From: Sanderia malayensis
Lineage: Eukaryota; Cnidaria; Scyphozoa; Semaeostomeae; Pelagiidae
NCBI GenBank assembly: GCA_013076295.1
Contig: RQOL01000252.1
Span: forward strand, 1 to 64,000
Direction of reading: 5' to 3'
Length of the DNA: 64,000 bases
Shown here: in pieces, positions 21,920 to 32,866 of the stretch
How the letters are laid out: each line of letters starts with the position of its first letter
Numbering within the stretch: the stretch's first letter is position 1
Translations under genes and position numbers: made by a program
The notes under the pieces: model-generated
Seen by the model: the letters and a program-made list of their open reading frames with translations, nothing else
Told to the model about the DNA's origin: nothing
Databases searched by the model: none

Positions 21920-22322
21920 TAAGGTTTAAATTATGTTTTTACTTGAATTGAACATTGACAAAATTTTGATTATAGTGCTGTCAAAGAAATTCGTCATTGA
22001 AACCCGTTTGGTGTTTATTATGTAAATTTTTTGTTCAGGCCTCGGGCCAATCTGGCCGCCATTTTGAAGAAGGTTGTGCAAATTATTCGTGCAAACTTTT
22101 CCTCACGAGTTGCCACATTAAATCTTCCTTATAAGTGGATACGAACAAACACCAATTTCCCATTTCGAGATTGTGGACAATGAATGAATTTTGAAGGTAG
22201 CAGTACGTATTTTTACGTGATAAACTACCCAGATATAAAAAGATGATGTAGGATAACATATTTCAATGCAAAAGCAATGACGTACCTTCTTTTCTTTCAC
22301 GATCAACCTGAGCCCGCAGCTC

Positions 22323-22422
22323 NNNNNNNNNNNNNNNNNNNNNNNNNNNNNNNNNNNNNNNNNNNNNNNNNNNNNNNNNNNNNNNNNNNNNNNNNNNNNN
22401 NNNNNNNNNNNNNNNNNNNNNN
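22323..22422. other. Assembly gap of 100 N
   Basis: Exactly 100 N, a common placeholder for a gap of unknown size. The copy B arm's homology to the copy A arm (about 12,100 in reverse) begins at the first base after the gap, so the gap truncates a repeat and the join is not supported by sequence. Confidence 0.98.
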
Positions 22423-23186
22423 ATATTGAACAAGTTTCTTGAACATTGAATATTAATATTAAAATTGGAACATAATTAAGATTTGAGCTTCTTCCATTTT
22501 GAACACTTTGTCGAGAACTGAAATCAGTGAATCTGTCCGGCTGAATCTTCAAACAGCATCACACAAAACAAAATAAAGTCATTCAAGTGTTTGGCTTTTA
22601 TAATGCAGTCAGTACGCTTGAACTGGTATAACTGGACATTTCAACGAGCTGCACGCACTTTATATTTGCGCTTGAATTCCTCTTGACAGTATATGTTTGC
22701 TTTTAAATAAAAAGTGCGAGCCAAACTTCCGATCCCCCTGACCACAAATACCCTCGATATAACGAATTGGTACAGACATTCTGACCCATTTGTGTTTGGA
22801 ATTCTTCATAAAAAATGTCCCTATTGTACAACGAACTCCCGCTATTGCGAACTATTTTCTCGGTCCCTACAGAGTTCGTTATAGCGGAATTCCACTGTAT
22901 TTTTGGTTCAAAAGGTTCCTTTGAGTTAATTTTTATTTCCAAAACATTGAACTCAATGAATTTTGCTTTCTTTCCGCCCCTGCTCAAATGTTACATGGTA
23001 TGAAGGTAGGGAGAAATCGCATGCGTTACAGGCAAGTGCCGCTTCGGTAGCAGGGCACTGGACAGGCAGCGACACGACAGCCCTTCTTCGTCCGTCTGAC
23101 TGACTCAATCTCGATTCTCTCTCGACTCAAGCAACTTTGCAACTCCAGCCAGCTTGCCCAATTTGTCCGATAACACCACCAAGATC

Positions 23187-24940
23187 ATGGCTTCTCCATT
23201 ACGTGTTCTCGTGGGCTGTAAGAGAGTTATAGATTATGCTGTGAAGGTGAAATGTTTAATATGATTTTTGCCAGAGTATTTTATATAGTTTGCAATTTTA
23301 TGTAAATTTTTGCCTCGGTGGAGTTTAGGCCACTCAGGTATCAAGTATCTTGATACCTGAGTGGTCTTCGACTGCTAATATACCCAGCTATTATTTTGTA
23401 CCTTGGATATAACATAAAAACACACAGACCCTCTTTTAATAAATGCAGGAGTGTTTTTAGGTGCCCTTCTATCTTTTTGTAACATTGTTTTATTTAGATT
23501 CGAGTTAAGCCAGATAAAACCGGAGTTGTTACAGATGGCGTGAAACACAGTATGAATCCATTTGATGAAATTGCTATCGAAGAGGTGAAATTGCCCTCTT
23601 ATTTAAAAATTTTTGATTTTTTACTAATGCAAGCCAATAATCGACCAACAGAACAGGGCAGAACAATGGAAAATTACCATTGGACAATGTGCATCTGGAC
23701 CTGATTGAATAATGCCACACTTTGCAGACATAAAAACGCAAACTTAGTTTTCCATATCTTTAATACAATTTGTATTTATTTTCTAGGCAATAAGAATGAA
23801 GGAGAAAAAAGTAGCCAGTGAAGTTATTGCACTGAGTTGTGGACCAGCAAAAAGCGAGGTTTGAATTAATTTTGCATTTTGTTAATTTATGATTGCGATA
23901 TCTATCTAACATGATGGTGTTGTATCAAATGAAGTAACATTATCATTTTTATTGTTGTGAATTAGACATGTATTACATTTGAAAATCATTACTCAATTGA
24001 TTTCAGCTTATTTTTGAAAACATATTTGCAGGAAACATTAAGAACAGCATTGGCCATGGGGGCTGACAGAGGAGTGCATGTAGTTTTAAGTGATAAAGAA
24101 TATTCTACACTGCAGCCCTTAGCTGTTGCAAAATTGATGGCCAAAGTTGTTGAAGAAGAAAATGTAGATGTAGTTCTTGTTGGAAAGCAGGTAAATCTTT
24201 CACATGCATGCATAGTGCAAAAATCTTTTGCATTTTAGCTTGATTTGCTAAAAGCTCCACATATTAATGTAAACAACATTAATTATTTGATGAGGCAAAA
24301 TGTTTTTACATTCTTATGAACTTTGATGCTTCTATCAATGCATTCAAAATATTTTTTACGATACTAATTACATTTAGATAATGTTTTCATGCATACTGTA
24401 ATGCTTTGATTAAACGCCCAAAGAATTTATCAAATTTTTTGATACTTTAGGGGGGCTTCTATTCGAGGGGGCATTTAAAAGAGGGGGCATTTATTAATAA
24501 ACATCTAATGATGATCGCACTTAGCATGAAACTCTGAGTAACAACTAAAAATGTCTGGTTTCAGAAGTATAATTAAAAAACCTGTAAATATTTAGTTCAA
24601 AGTCATCATCAACATCGTCTTCCTCGATTATGTTAAAAGAAGGACCAGCTTCGGTTCTGTGTGCTTCATATACATGCCCCTCTACAAGGGGGCATTTAAT
24701 AGAGGGGAAATTTATTGTAAACACTTAAAATAGGTGGCTTTTATTTGAGGCAGGCATTTAAAAGAAGGGGGGCATTTAATCAAGGCATTATGGTAGTTTT
24801 GTGCTTCACTATTGGCTTCTGTTATTGATCATTTTGATTATGTATGTGATATTCTTGTTACATTGTTGTTCTTTTAGGCTATTGATGATGATTCAAATCA
24901 AACTGCTCAACTACTTGCCTCTGTTCTTGATTGGCCTCAG
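23187..24940 (+). pseudogene. ETFB: ETFB copy B, exons 1-5, 3' half replaced
   Basis: Exons 23,187-23,246, 23,498-23,584, 23,787-23,858, 24,032-24,190 and 24,878-24,940, all open, in phase and with GT-AG sites: 147 codons of electron transfer flavoprotein beta. They include [15 protein letters not shown], the conserved [19 protein letters not shown] and [12 protein letters not shown]. Sequence matches copy A almost completely. After about 25,050 (intron 5) host sequence stops and the unknown cluster begins in antisense, so exons 6-8 are missing. Unless spliced across 20 kb into copy C exon 6 at 42,466, this copy cannot make a full subunit. That readthrough would give a frame-correct 258-residue protein, because here exon 4 is intact while copy C exon 4 is not. 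Confidence 0.85.
24411..24788. mobile_element. TA-target MITE in ETFB intron 4, copy B
   Basis: Same element as at 4879-5266, opposite orientation, TA flanks at 24,409-24,410 and 24,789-24,790. Confidence 0.7.
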
Positions 24941-25560
24941 GTATTTTTAATTCTATTTCCCACACCTAGACTCTGGTAAATGCTAGCAGGGTCACTGAAC
25001 ATTAAGTCACGCTTCTCAGACCACTGCCAATAAGCTAAAGGGATATTTTCAAACTTGCGCAAATTATGTGCTTTTTCTACCATTTCATCTGTTTCAACAA
25101 CTTCAAAATCCGTATTATGAAAAAAGTACTTCATTTTCGATAATTGTGCATTTGTTGGAAATAACACTTTCATACAAAACATACATATCAGCTCAACATT
25201 ACTCCCAATTTTTTCTCTTAGATTTTCATCATACTTTTTCAATAAGTCCTTCACATTAATCGCATCCTTTATTTCTAAAATTTCTCGAATTTCATCATAT
25301 TCTTTCTCCAATATTATCAACATAAATTTACTTATAAATGTTTGAAATCCTAGCTGATATTTCAAATACGATTCACTAGTTTGAATTTTCACTTTCTTCT
25401 TACTTTCCACATTAAGAATTTCTAACACACACTTCGCAATATCAAAAGGAATAACAAGACAAATCGTTTGTTTTTCTCGCATTGAAAACGAATTCAAATT
25501 CATTAAACCTTCATCTTCAAAACTTCTTGTATCTTGTGTTAATTTCTTTATTGATGGCAT
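24937..25560 (-). CDS. Unknown protein, NTDF-motif family, gene 2 (copy B), 3' end chimeric
   Basis: 207-codon intronless frame starting at the ATG at 25,560, matching 4021-4644. Family not recognised. The middle carries FPTNAQLSKMKYFFHNTDF; a short Cys pair precedes it (LICMFCMK). Gene 1 lies 262 bp upstream on the same strand and is a diverged paralogue, so the pair looks like a tandem duplication. From about 25,050 the frame enters ETFB intron 5 and ends inside antisense exon 5, so the natural C-terminus is lost. Whether the truncated product is made is unknown. Confidence 0.6.
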   Translation of the reverse strand: MPSIKKLTQDTRSFEDEGLMNLNSFSMREKQTICLVIPFDIAKCVLEILNVESKKKVKIQTSESYLKYQLGFQTFISKFMLIILEKEYDEIREILEIKDAINVKDLLKKYDENLREKIGSNVELICMFCMKVLFPTNAQLSKMKYFFHNTDFEVVETDEMVEKAHNLRKFENIPLAYWQWSEKRDLMFSDPASIYQSLGVGNRIKNT

Positions 25561-25822
25561 TTCTGCAACTATTTCAATTGCATTAAAGATAAAGTTTTAA
25601 ATAAACTTTTTCTCAATTATTTTTCATTTTAGTTCATTTCTATAACCATTTCTTATATATATAATCGCATAATACTTCACTAGCTTTCTAATATATAATA
25701 TAACAAAAGAAAACACGTCGAAATTCAAAACATCCTTTATCAAATAATGTTTATTATCTACTCCTCCTCTGAGGATGATTCATCACTTATCAAATTGTTG
25801 TATTGTTTTTGTCTTTCATTCC

Positions 25823-26832
25823 TTAACATCGTACCAAACGACAATTTTTTTGTTGAGTTTCAAAATCATCAACAAAATTAAAATTTAATAATTCATCAAA
25901 CGCTAATGAGTCCTCATTAACATTTATAATACTTGAGGTTGCTTGCAACATCTCATCATTCTCTTCACAACCCATTAATTCATTGAAGTCGGGTAATGTT
26001 TTCCCCAATTGCCTTTTCATAGGAGCAACCTTTACCACATCTTTCTGACAATTTATCTTCGAGAATTCTACCTTCGAATTCTCCTTCGGCAATTCTACCT
26101 TCGAACTTGCCGTCGGCAATTCTACCTTTGAATTTACCACATTGTCAGTTAAAGATTGCAGCGATCGCTCTATTATTTGAAATGCATTATGATTTTCATT
26201 ATAAAGCTCTTTCTTTTCGCTTGGTGTTGATATATTCTTTACCTCCCGAACTCCCTTGTTCGGCTTTTTTCTTGGATCCTGAGGCTTTATTTTTTTTACT
26301 TCAACCTCTGAAGTTGCCTCACTCTTTCGTTTCACACCCGTTTTTCCACCATTTTCCGCGATGTTTTTCACATCAAAATCCGTATTTACAAAGAAATGTT
26401 TCATATTTGCTCCCTGAGCATTTGAGGGATACATAACTTTCAACAAATTACTTTGTACCCTATCTAACATAACTCTTTTTTTACTCCAGCTAAAACTAAT
26501 TTTGAATACGCAGCGCACAAATGTATTTCATTAACAGCATCTTTTCCCCTAACTATATCATACATCGATCTCTCTTCTAAAGAGAATATAACATTGATAA
26601 ATTTTTCCGTAAATGAAGTAAATCCTACATTGTACCTTAGCAAAGATGTTGTTACATCGTACGTCGTTGTCTCTGGATTTAACTCTTTAAGCGATTCTTT
26701 TACACTTGTTTGTAAAGAAAATGGAGCCAACACACAAACTGTTCTTTTGATTTTAGTTGTGAATTTGGATACATCAATCATGCCTTCTCCAACAAATGAC
26801 CTCGCATGTTCACCTTTCTTCGTATACACCAT
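25823..26832 (-). CDS. Unknown protein, NTDF-motif family, gene 1, one frameshift
   Basis: Two overlapping frames, 26,832-26,464 (122 codons) and 26,518-25,823, are halves of one protein of about 340 residues. The shift lies at a run of seven T near 26,476-26,483, so a sequence error is possible. The N-terminal 200 residues match gene 2 (RSFVGEG, GKDAVN, YPSNAQGANMKHFFVNTDF). The C-terminal half is unique: a basic segment with VKRKSEA and VKKIKPQDPRKKP that could be a nuclear signal, three SKVE(L/F) repeats, and an acidic, aromatic tail (FDELLNFNFVDDFE) like a transactivation segment. Family not recognised. Promoter region shared with the divergent gene at 27,293. Confidence 0.6.
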
Positions 26833-27292
26833 TCTGTTTCTCTATTTCTTTCTTCTCGTTTTTCTCTTCTGCTTCAACTTCAATTTGTTAAAATTTCTTA
26901 CTTGAAAGTTAATTTAACCTTAGACAACAATACAGTAGACAACAACAATAATACAACAACAATACAACAATACAATATTGTACAACAATACAACAATACA
27001 ACAATATAACAATACAATATTGTAGTACTTCTTCAACCAATCATATTTCATTTTCTATCGAACCATTTCTTTTCAACCAATAAAATTATTTTAATTTACA
27101 TCGCAACTAGACTGAACACGTGTATATTTTATTTTTAACTTCAAAACCTATTTAACCAGTTTTTCATTGCTCAATCCTTCAAACTTTGTCCTAGCTTTTA
27201 CCAACAATAGTCTAAATTTTATGCAAATGAACAACTCCTTCTTTTTCTAGGCGTTTAATCTATCTCGATTTTCTATTTCACTTCATTTCACG
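26833..27292. promoter_or_regulatory. Divergent intergenic region with (ACAACAAT)-type microsatellite
   Basis: 460 bp separate gene 1 (leftward) from the next gene (rightward). It holds an AACAAT/ACAAT microsatellite (about 26,922-27,022) with two ACAATATTGT palindromes, and CCAAT-like sequences around 27,035 (AACCAATCA) and 27,076 (AACCAATAA). A shared bidirectional promoter is likely from layout only. Confidence 0.35.
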
Positions 27293-27912
27293 ATGGCTGA
27301 TTCAAGTGACTCATTTACTTACAGCGCTATTAAATTTGTGCCTAAACCATTCTGGTTAATGTGCATATACTATGGCAAATTAACTGGTGTAAGCGCAAAA
27401 ACGATTGCAAATAACAATTTTATTTGCAATAGTTGGAATCGTAATGCTTCTTATCAACAAACATTCAAAGACCTGTACAAACGTCTTGACGATGAAATTA
27501 AACATCAAGGTTACGCCACTCTCAGCTATCCTTATTGGTTTCAAGAAAAACAGACAGCACAAGCTTTCAACATTCGCACACCAGCACCACCTATCGATTG
27601 GAATTCTCTTCCCAAACTGGCAACAAACAGCAAGGTACCTGATTCCATTTCCTATGTTCCTGCAGAAGACTATAACAATGATGACGAATTCATTTTTGAT
27701 TATACCAACACACCATCTCCCCCTCCAACTGAATCTCCATTAATTTCTTTTGCTGAGAATAAAGAAAAAAGATTGGCCTTACCTTTAAGGAATTTCGTGT
27801 TGCTCAACATCATTTTCAAAGTGAAAAAGAGCGGCTTCGCATGATCCGTGGAGATGAAAATTATATGTCTGATATAGACTTATACAATGACATTTGTACT
27901 AATCATTATTAA
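27293..27912 (+). CDS. Unknown protein, probable single frameshift near the end
   Basis: ATG at 27,293. The first frame reaches a stop at 27,844, but after a run of six A near 27,778 another frame continues with FKEFRVAQHHFQSEK to TAA at 27,910-27,912. The second reading is richer in charged residues and looks like the true tail, giving about 205 residues. The N-terminal 100 residues are aromatic-rich (KPFWLMCIYYGKL, YATLSYPYWF). The centre is acidic and Pro-rich (NTPSPPPTESP). No domain recognised. AATAAA at 27,943 is a likely poly(A) signal. It converges on the MATH gene whose end is about 80 bp away, a very compact layout. Confidence 0.5.
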
Positions 27913-28630
27913 ACATTACTCTTTTTTTTTTCATTTGTAAAAGGAATAAAATACAATTGATTAGTGCAATCAACGTTTCTTTTTTTTTACATTTCATTCT
28001 ACTGTACACTCTATAAACATCTTATCATCAACTATATATATCCTGGATCAGAAAGTTGACTTATTTTCATCATTCGCACAATTCCGGTAGGTTTATTTCT
28101 CAACGCCTTTGGTTTCTCAAATTCATCTGTTATGTGTGGTTGAATTGTTTTAAAATATTGACTTACATCTAGATTTCTATTGTATTGATTAATTATACTA
28201 AATTTTACAGACTTATTCATAGGCCACTTTAATATATTATCGTACGTTCCCTTATACACTAACATATATAAAGTTATATAGGTTCCATACGTGTCCCACA
28301 CTTTCTCTCCATTTATCATCAATTGCAATCCAATTTTGTAGCCGTACGGATGTGTATATATCAATGGACTGAGAAGTTTGTGATGCTCCACTTCTGCTTG
28401 CTCTCTCTCTCTCTCTTGACATTATCAATCACCCAAATTAACTTCCCATACTCATTTTGTATATATAAATGTTGCTGTCCTAAATTTACTATCTTGAATT
28501 CATTTTCTGCTACTTTATTCTCCAAAAATCGTATCTCACTGATGTCACTCTCTTCCGACTTATCTCTTTTTCTTGCTAATAACTCATTCAATTTATTTAT
28601 ATGCACTTTCAAATTCTCTTGCTCTACACG

Positions 28631-29989
28631 TTTTTTTTTTATAAGAAACCTGGCTCAAGGTAAAAGTTTCTTAATTTTCAGCCACATTTTAATGTTAGTT
28701 AATACATGAAATTTATTAACTTTAGTTAATTAGGCACGGATTTTTCATATTGCGTGACTGTTTTTTAATGCTAATCAACAACCAAAATTAACAGGGCCAC
28801 ACCAAGGGTGCGTTGATTACTTGACACATGCAAGGTATTTTAATCTGGCACCAATCGTAAAATATCACGCATAGCGATGCTGCCTGTATCTAATCTCAGC
28901 TTGATGAAAGTGACAAGCACAATAAACCAATCAGAGCTCCCAACACAGCAGGCTAACCAGCGACAAGCCAATCAAATTAAGCGAATCACCACGCAAAATA
29001 CTCCCTTTATAAGACAATGCAAAGCCCTCAAAGGGCAACAATTTACAAACAAAGCAACATATACATAGTTGCCAAGCAAATCAAGGAAACAAAAATTTAC
29101 CCGCCCACCTCCCTATCCACCGATAGAGGCATATCCAAGGTTCTACGAGCTACCTCTCACGAACCACCTGATTAATTGAAAGTCGCAATGCATCTGAGAC
29201 GCCAAACTTTGCAGGAACTGGCAAAAGTGCAAACACTTCATATCACAAAAACTCGGAATAGCACATCAATAAACAATTAACGGACAGCGTCCGTAAATTC
29301 GCACCCTATGTTAAACAAAACGGACAGCGTCCGTAAATTCCGAGTCAGGGACAGCGTCCCTAATTTCCAAGTCAGGGACAGCGTCCCTAAATTCCGAGTC
29401 AGGGACAGCGTCCCTGCCCCTCCGCTCGCACTTCGTTCCTTGCAAATGCGTTTCCTACACCGCCCACAATATCGTAATTAACTGTTTTAATTTATGTATA
29501 ACATCATTGATATATTTACGTATTATTACCTAACAATTATGTTGTAAATTATGATGATGATGAAGATGACTATGTTGTAAATTATGATTATGATGATGAT
29601 TATGATGACTCAAAGCATATCGCAATGGTTTGTTCTTGCGATTCTCTGCGGTAGGAGTGAATAATTAAGTTCTAAAAGTTTCTTAAAAGCTTCTTAATTT
29701 AATGAAAAAAGTTAGTGAAAAGGAAGAAAAAAACATGGATATAGCGAAATATTTTAGTATTATAACAAAGAAAAATCATCAATGCGAAAGATCGTCATGT
29801 GGAGCCGACAATGTTATGCTTTGCACATAAAACATACTTACTGTAGTTGACATTTGTTGAATCTGTAAAGGAAAAACGTGCTTCCGAAATTTCTAATGTT
29901 TCTTAAATATTTCCTTGTAGTTCTAAAAGTTTCTTAAATTTTAGGGCGTCTAGATCTAGGTTTCTTATAAACCAGTTTCTTATAAAAAA
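28631..29989. mobile_element. 1.36-kb insertion with short inverted ends inside the TRAF-like gene
   Basis: Left end TTTTTTTATAAGAAACCTGG and right end CCAGTTTCTTATAAAAAAA are inverted, flanked by ACG(T). Motifs of the form TTTCTTAAATTTT recur near both ends. No transposase is recognised. The interior has a GATGAT microsatellite (about 29,550-29,610) and the hairpin repeats at 29,281-29,414. Superfamily unknown. Confidence 0.5.
29281..29414. repeat. Five small hairpin repeats with a covarying base pair
   Basis: CGGACAGCGTCCG at 29,281 and 29,321; GGGACAGCGTCCC at 29,348, 29,375 and 29,402. Each is a 5-bp stem with an AGC loop, followed by TAAATTC or similar. The outer pair changes from C-G to G-C together. 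Confidence 0.75.
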
Positions 29990-30360
29990 AAACGTGTATC
30001 TGCACCTCATTCAACGTTCTCTTATCTTTCTTCTGCTTCAACCTTAATTCGTTTAAATCACCATCAAGTTTTTTCTGCTCGTCTAATATTTCTCCAATTA
30101 ATTCTGAATTATTCCCGACTTCTTTATCTTCTGTTTGCAATTCTTTTTTTACATTAGTCACTCCAAATGCAATTTGACTGGCGGCTTCCACATCCCTTTG
30201 CCATTCTAAATTTTTTATCTGTGCGTTCAAATTACGCATTTTATCTTCATGCGTTAACATTAACAAATCCCCATTTTGAAACGCCATTTTTGTTCATACA
30301 CATATCTAGTTATTTCTTTTAAGCTTTTTTATTCATCTTTTTTACAAAACACATCAGTTT

Positions 30361-31100
30361 TTATTCAGTCATTAACATTTCATCTTTTCGCATTTCTCTT
30401 TGTAAATTTATACATCTCTCAATAAATTCTTGTTGATTTGTCCATATTTTTATTTCATTCGTCAAATGATAATACAATAATTTGCCAAGTCTCCCATTTC
30501 CATCCGCAAACGGATGAATCCATAAAAACCAAGCTATAAATTCCCACGCACTCACATTACATTGTTTCATAATCAATTTTTCCATCTCTCTTTCAATTCT
30601 ATCTGGATGACAATAATTATATATCTGGCCTTTATATGTACTACATCTACATTTTTTTGAAAACATCGACACATTTTCTGTTTCCATTAAATATGAATGT
30701 GCTTCTTTTATCATTTCTACATCTATCCAACTTGAATAACTTCGACACGTTTTCAAATATATGAAGGCACTTTTCAAATCTGATATTTCATTCTCCGTTA
30801 TAGATATACTCCACAACATTTGCTCTTCGGAATCTTTTATAACAATTTCCGATTTCATCTACTATATTATGCATTCGTTCTTCAAAATCACAATCAAATC
30901 CGCGCTTATGAAAATCTCTCTTCAACTTATAAACTTTACACAAATTTTCTTGTGTATCCGCTCTTATTTCAAAAATATACTGGGTAAAACTATCAACTTG
31001 TCTTAATAATGCTCTATTTGCAGCGGCTGATTTTTACATAATTTCTCTACTCTCTCCGCCAGGCTATCTGTTTCATCAAATTTAATATCCGTTTTCGCGT
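30361..31100 (-). pseudogene. Fic-domain protein (AMPylation family), frame-broken N-terminus
   Basis: The open part from the ATG at 30,858 (165 codons) contains HPFADGNGRLGKLL, the Fic active-site loop HxFxDGNGR with catalytic His and the phosphate-binding Gly/Asn/Arg, plus the preceding helix SAWEFIAWFLWI. Fic enzymes transfer AMP or related groups to hydroxyl side chains of target proteins. Upstream, coding-like frames continue to about 31,100 (SFTQYIFEIRADTQENL and KFDETDSLAERVEKLCK) but are separated by shifts, one at a run of five A near 31,040 and one near 30,860. No clear inhibitory (S/T)xxxE(G/N) helix was found. It lies 74 bp upstream of the TRAF-like gene on the same strand. It may be a broken gene or an intact one with indel errors. 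Confidence 0.75.
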
Positions 31101-31350
31101 CTTTTTTCTTTTCCTTTTACATTTTACACAATTTTTCTGGTTTATATACTTTCAATTTATATCAAAATCTTTTTTTCTTTAAAATAATCTTACGCATCTG
31201 GAAAAACCAAATGCCCTCTGCCAATAAATTAATCCGACACCACCGCAAAGCTTAAGCCCCTAACATTCCAACCCACCAAATACTTAAACATTTAACAACC
31301 CGCGGCTTTTCCTTAAACATTTAAAAAACCGCACCGCGCTTAACTATTAA

Positions 31351-32866
31351 AGTGCCCCTACACCTTATTTTTTTATTGGCTAAAACTATAGATTCGAATG
31401 CGCTGATTCTGAATCCGTTTATATTTTTTTGATATGACAAGTAGTTTTTGAGATACGAGGCAACGCGTACCACTTTTTCGTGGTCAACTTTTAGGACCGT
31501 AATTTACCTACTATGACATCATAGTAGGTAAACTCCAATGTAGTGGCTGCTCGTTGTATTCAGTGGCGGCGGGCGTAGGCCTACATTCAGTATAATAAAT
31601 AGTGTTTGCACTGTCTTGTCTCGTTATGTGTATTCGTGGGTATTTGTGAAATTTTGGTGATCAGAATCGAATAGAAAGTTTCCATAAATTAACATTCTTT
31701 GTCGGATAGTAGTTCATGACAGTAGGGATTGCAGTGCCGAGGAATGCGAAGATGGCGAGGGGATAGGATTGATTGTATCGTAGAGCAAAGCAAACCGTTG
31801 ATAGTGATACCGATGAAGGAGAAACCTGATGCATTTGTTATGCCATTTGGCTGAGAACTCTTTCAGTCAAAGCCATGAAAGAGATGTGAGCAAGAAAAGA
31901 AATGTTGAAAGAAAACTTTCTGGGCATTTGACTAGATCTGAATTATTATCTTTTTGTTGTGCTTGTGATGAAGCAAAAGTGTATATCAAAATTCAATATA
32001 CGCAATAATTTAGGCCATCATATCCGTGTCAGTCTAAGCCTTTGGGGTTTGAGGAAGCTTGAAACGATTCGATTTTCATTTGGAACAGCAAGTGTAGAAA
32101 ATCTGCGACACAATTCCTTATTACTACACATAAATTTCGTTATTGTACCGAAATTATTGTTTGTTTGTTGTTTGATTTATTTCATTCATGATGAGGCGTC
32201 CATAGAATTTCTTCCATCGTTGCGAATTGATGAAATTTATTCATCTCCTTCTCCTCACAGTTTTAAGGCGATCATCCTGATAAAGCAGAATTTTGTGAAG
32301 CCATACAAATTTTGATTTATCGGGTGTATTTCCATGGGCTAGCAAAACACATCGATATGACATATTTTCCCAGTTTTATCATCATGTTTTGATGCTCTTC
32401 TTGGCATCCCCGTTCCCGTACAGTTTTAACATTGCACGGCCCACGCCCGCTTCCACTGAGCACAACGAGCAGCCACTACATAGGAATTTTGTAATTCCTC
32501 CCCACAGCTGCAAACTCATCGCAAGCCTTTCAAATTTCAATGTCATAATGCGCCGACCTGTTTCTAATCATCAAAGTCAAAAAAACAAATATCGAGTGCA
32601 TCGTATGAGAGAAAATTGATGCCGGATTTGTTGCTTCAGTACGGGAAAATGAACGGGGCACAATGGCACCAACTATGATGTCATAGTAGGTAGATCCCAG
32701 TCCTAAAAGTTGACCATAAAAAATGGCGAAAATGACGAAACATCGACACTTCCCCACGTTATAACTCGTTAACTAGACGTCAGATTTAAATACTATTTTC
32801 GGATCTAAAATCAGCGAAGAAAGTTTTATCGATATAAAGAATAAAAAAATAAGGTGTAGGGGCACT
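31351..32866. mobile_element. TTAA-target non-autonomous DNA transposon
   Basis: Ends AGTGCCCCTACACCTTATTTTTTTA and complement, flanked by TTAA on both sides (31,347-31,350, 32,867-32,870). Inverted similarity continues inward: CTACTATGACATCATAGTAGG against CTATGATGTCATAGTAGG, and GGCTGCTCGTTGT against ACAACGAGCAGCC. TTAA targets are used by piggyBac and Kolobok; the terminal bases fit neither firmly. No transposase. It sits 38 bp before the truncated STAND/TPR copy. Confidence 0.8.

Larger units (their letters stand above)
27994..30287 (-). pseudogene. TRAF-like protein: coiled coil plus MATH domain, split by an insertion
   Basis: The 5' piece (30,287 to about 29,990) starts MAFQNGDLLML and is a long heptad-rich coiled coil. 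The 3' piece (28,630-27,994) continues the coiled coil, then a MATH/TRAF domain: GKLIWVIDNVKRE, a break, LLSPLIYTHPYGYKIGLQL, LKWPMNKSVKFSI and RNKPTGIVRMMKISQ. MATH domains trimerise and bind receptor tails or substrate peptides in TRAF signalling. Between the pieces lies a 1.36-kb insertion. Two more breaks fall in simple repeats: a CT run at 28,402-28,418 and a TA run at about 28,030; reading through the latter gives a normal domain end at 27,994. The pieces are one base out of frame across the insertion, so gene unity is inferred. No RING or zinc fingers are seen. Confidence 0.7.

Noticed and set aside
27293..27844. Stop at 27,844 as the true end of the gene
   Set aside because: A charged, protein-like frame continues past an A6 run to 27,912, so a one-base shift is the better reading.
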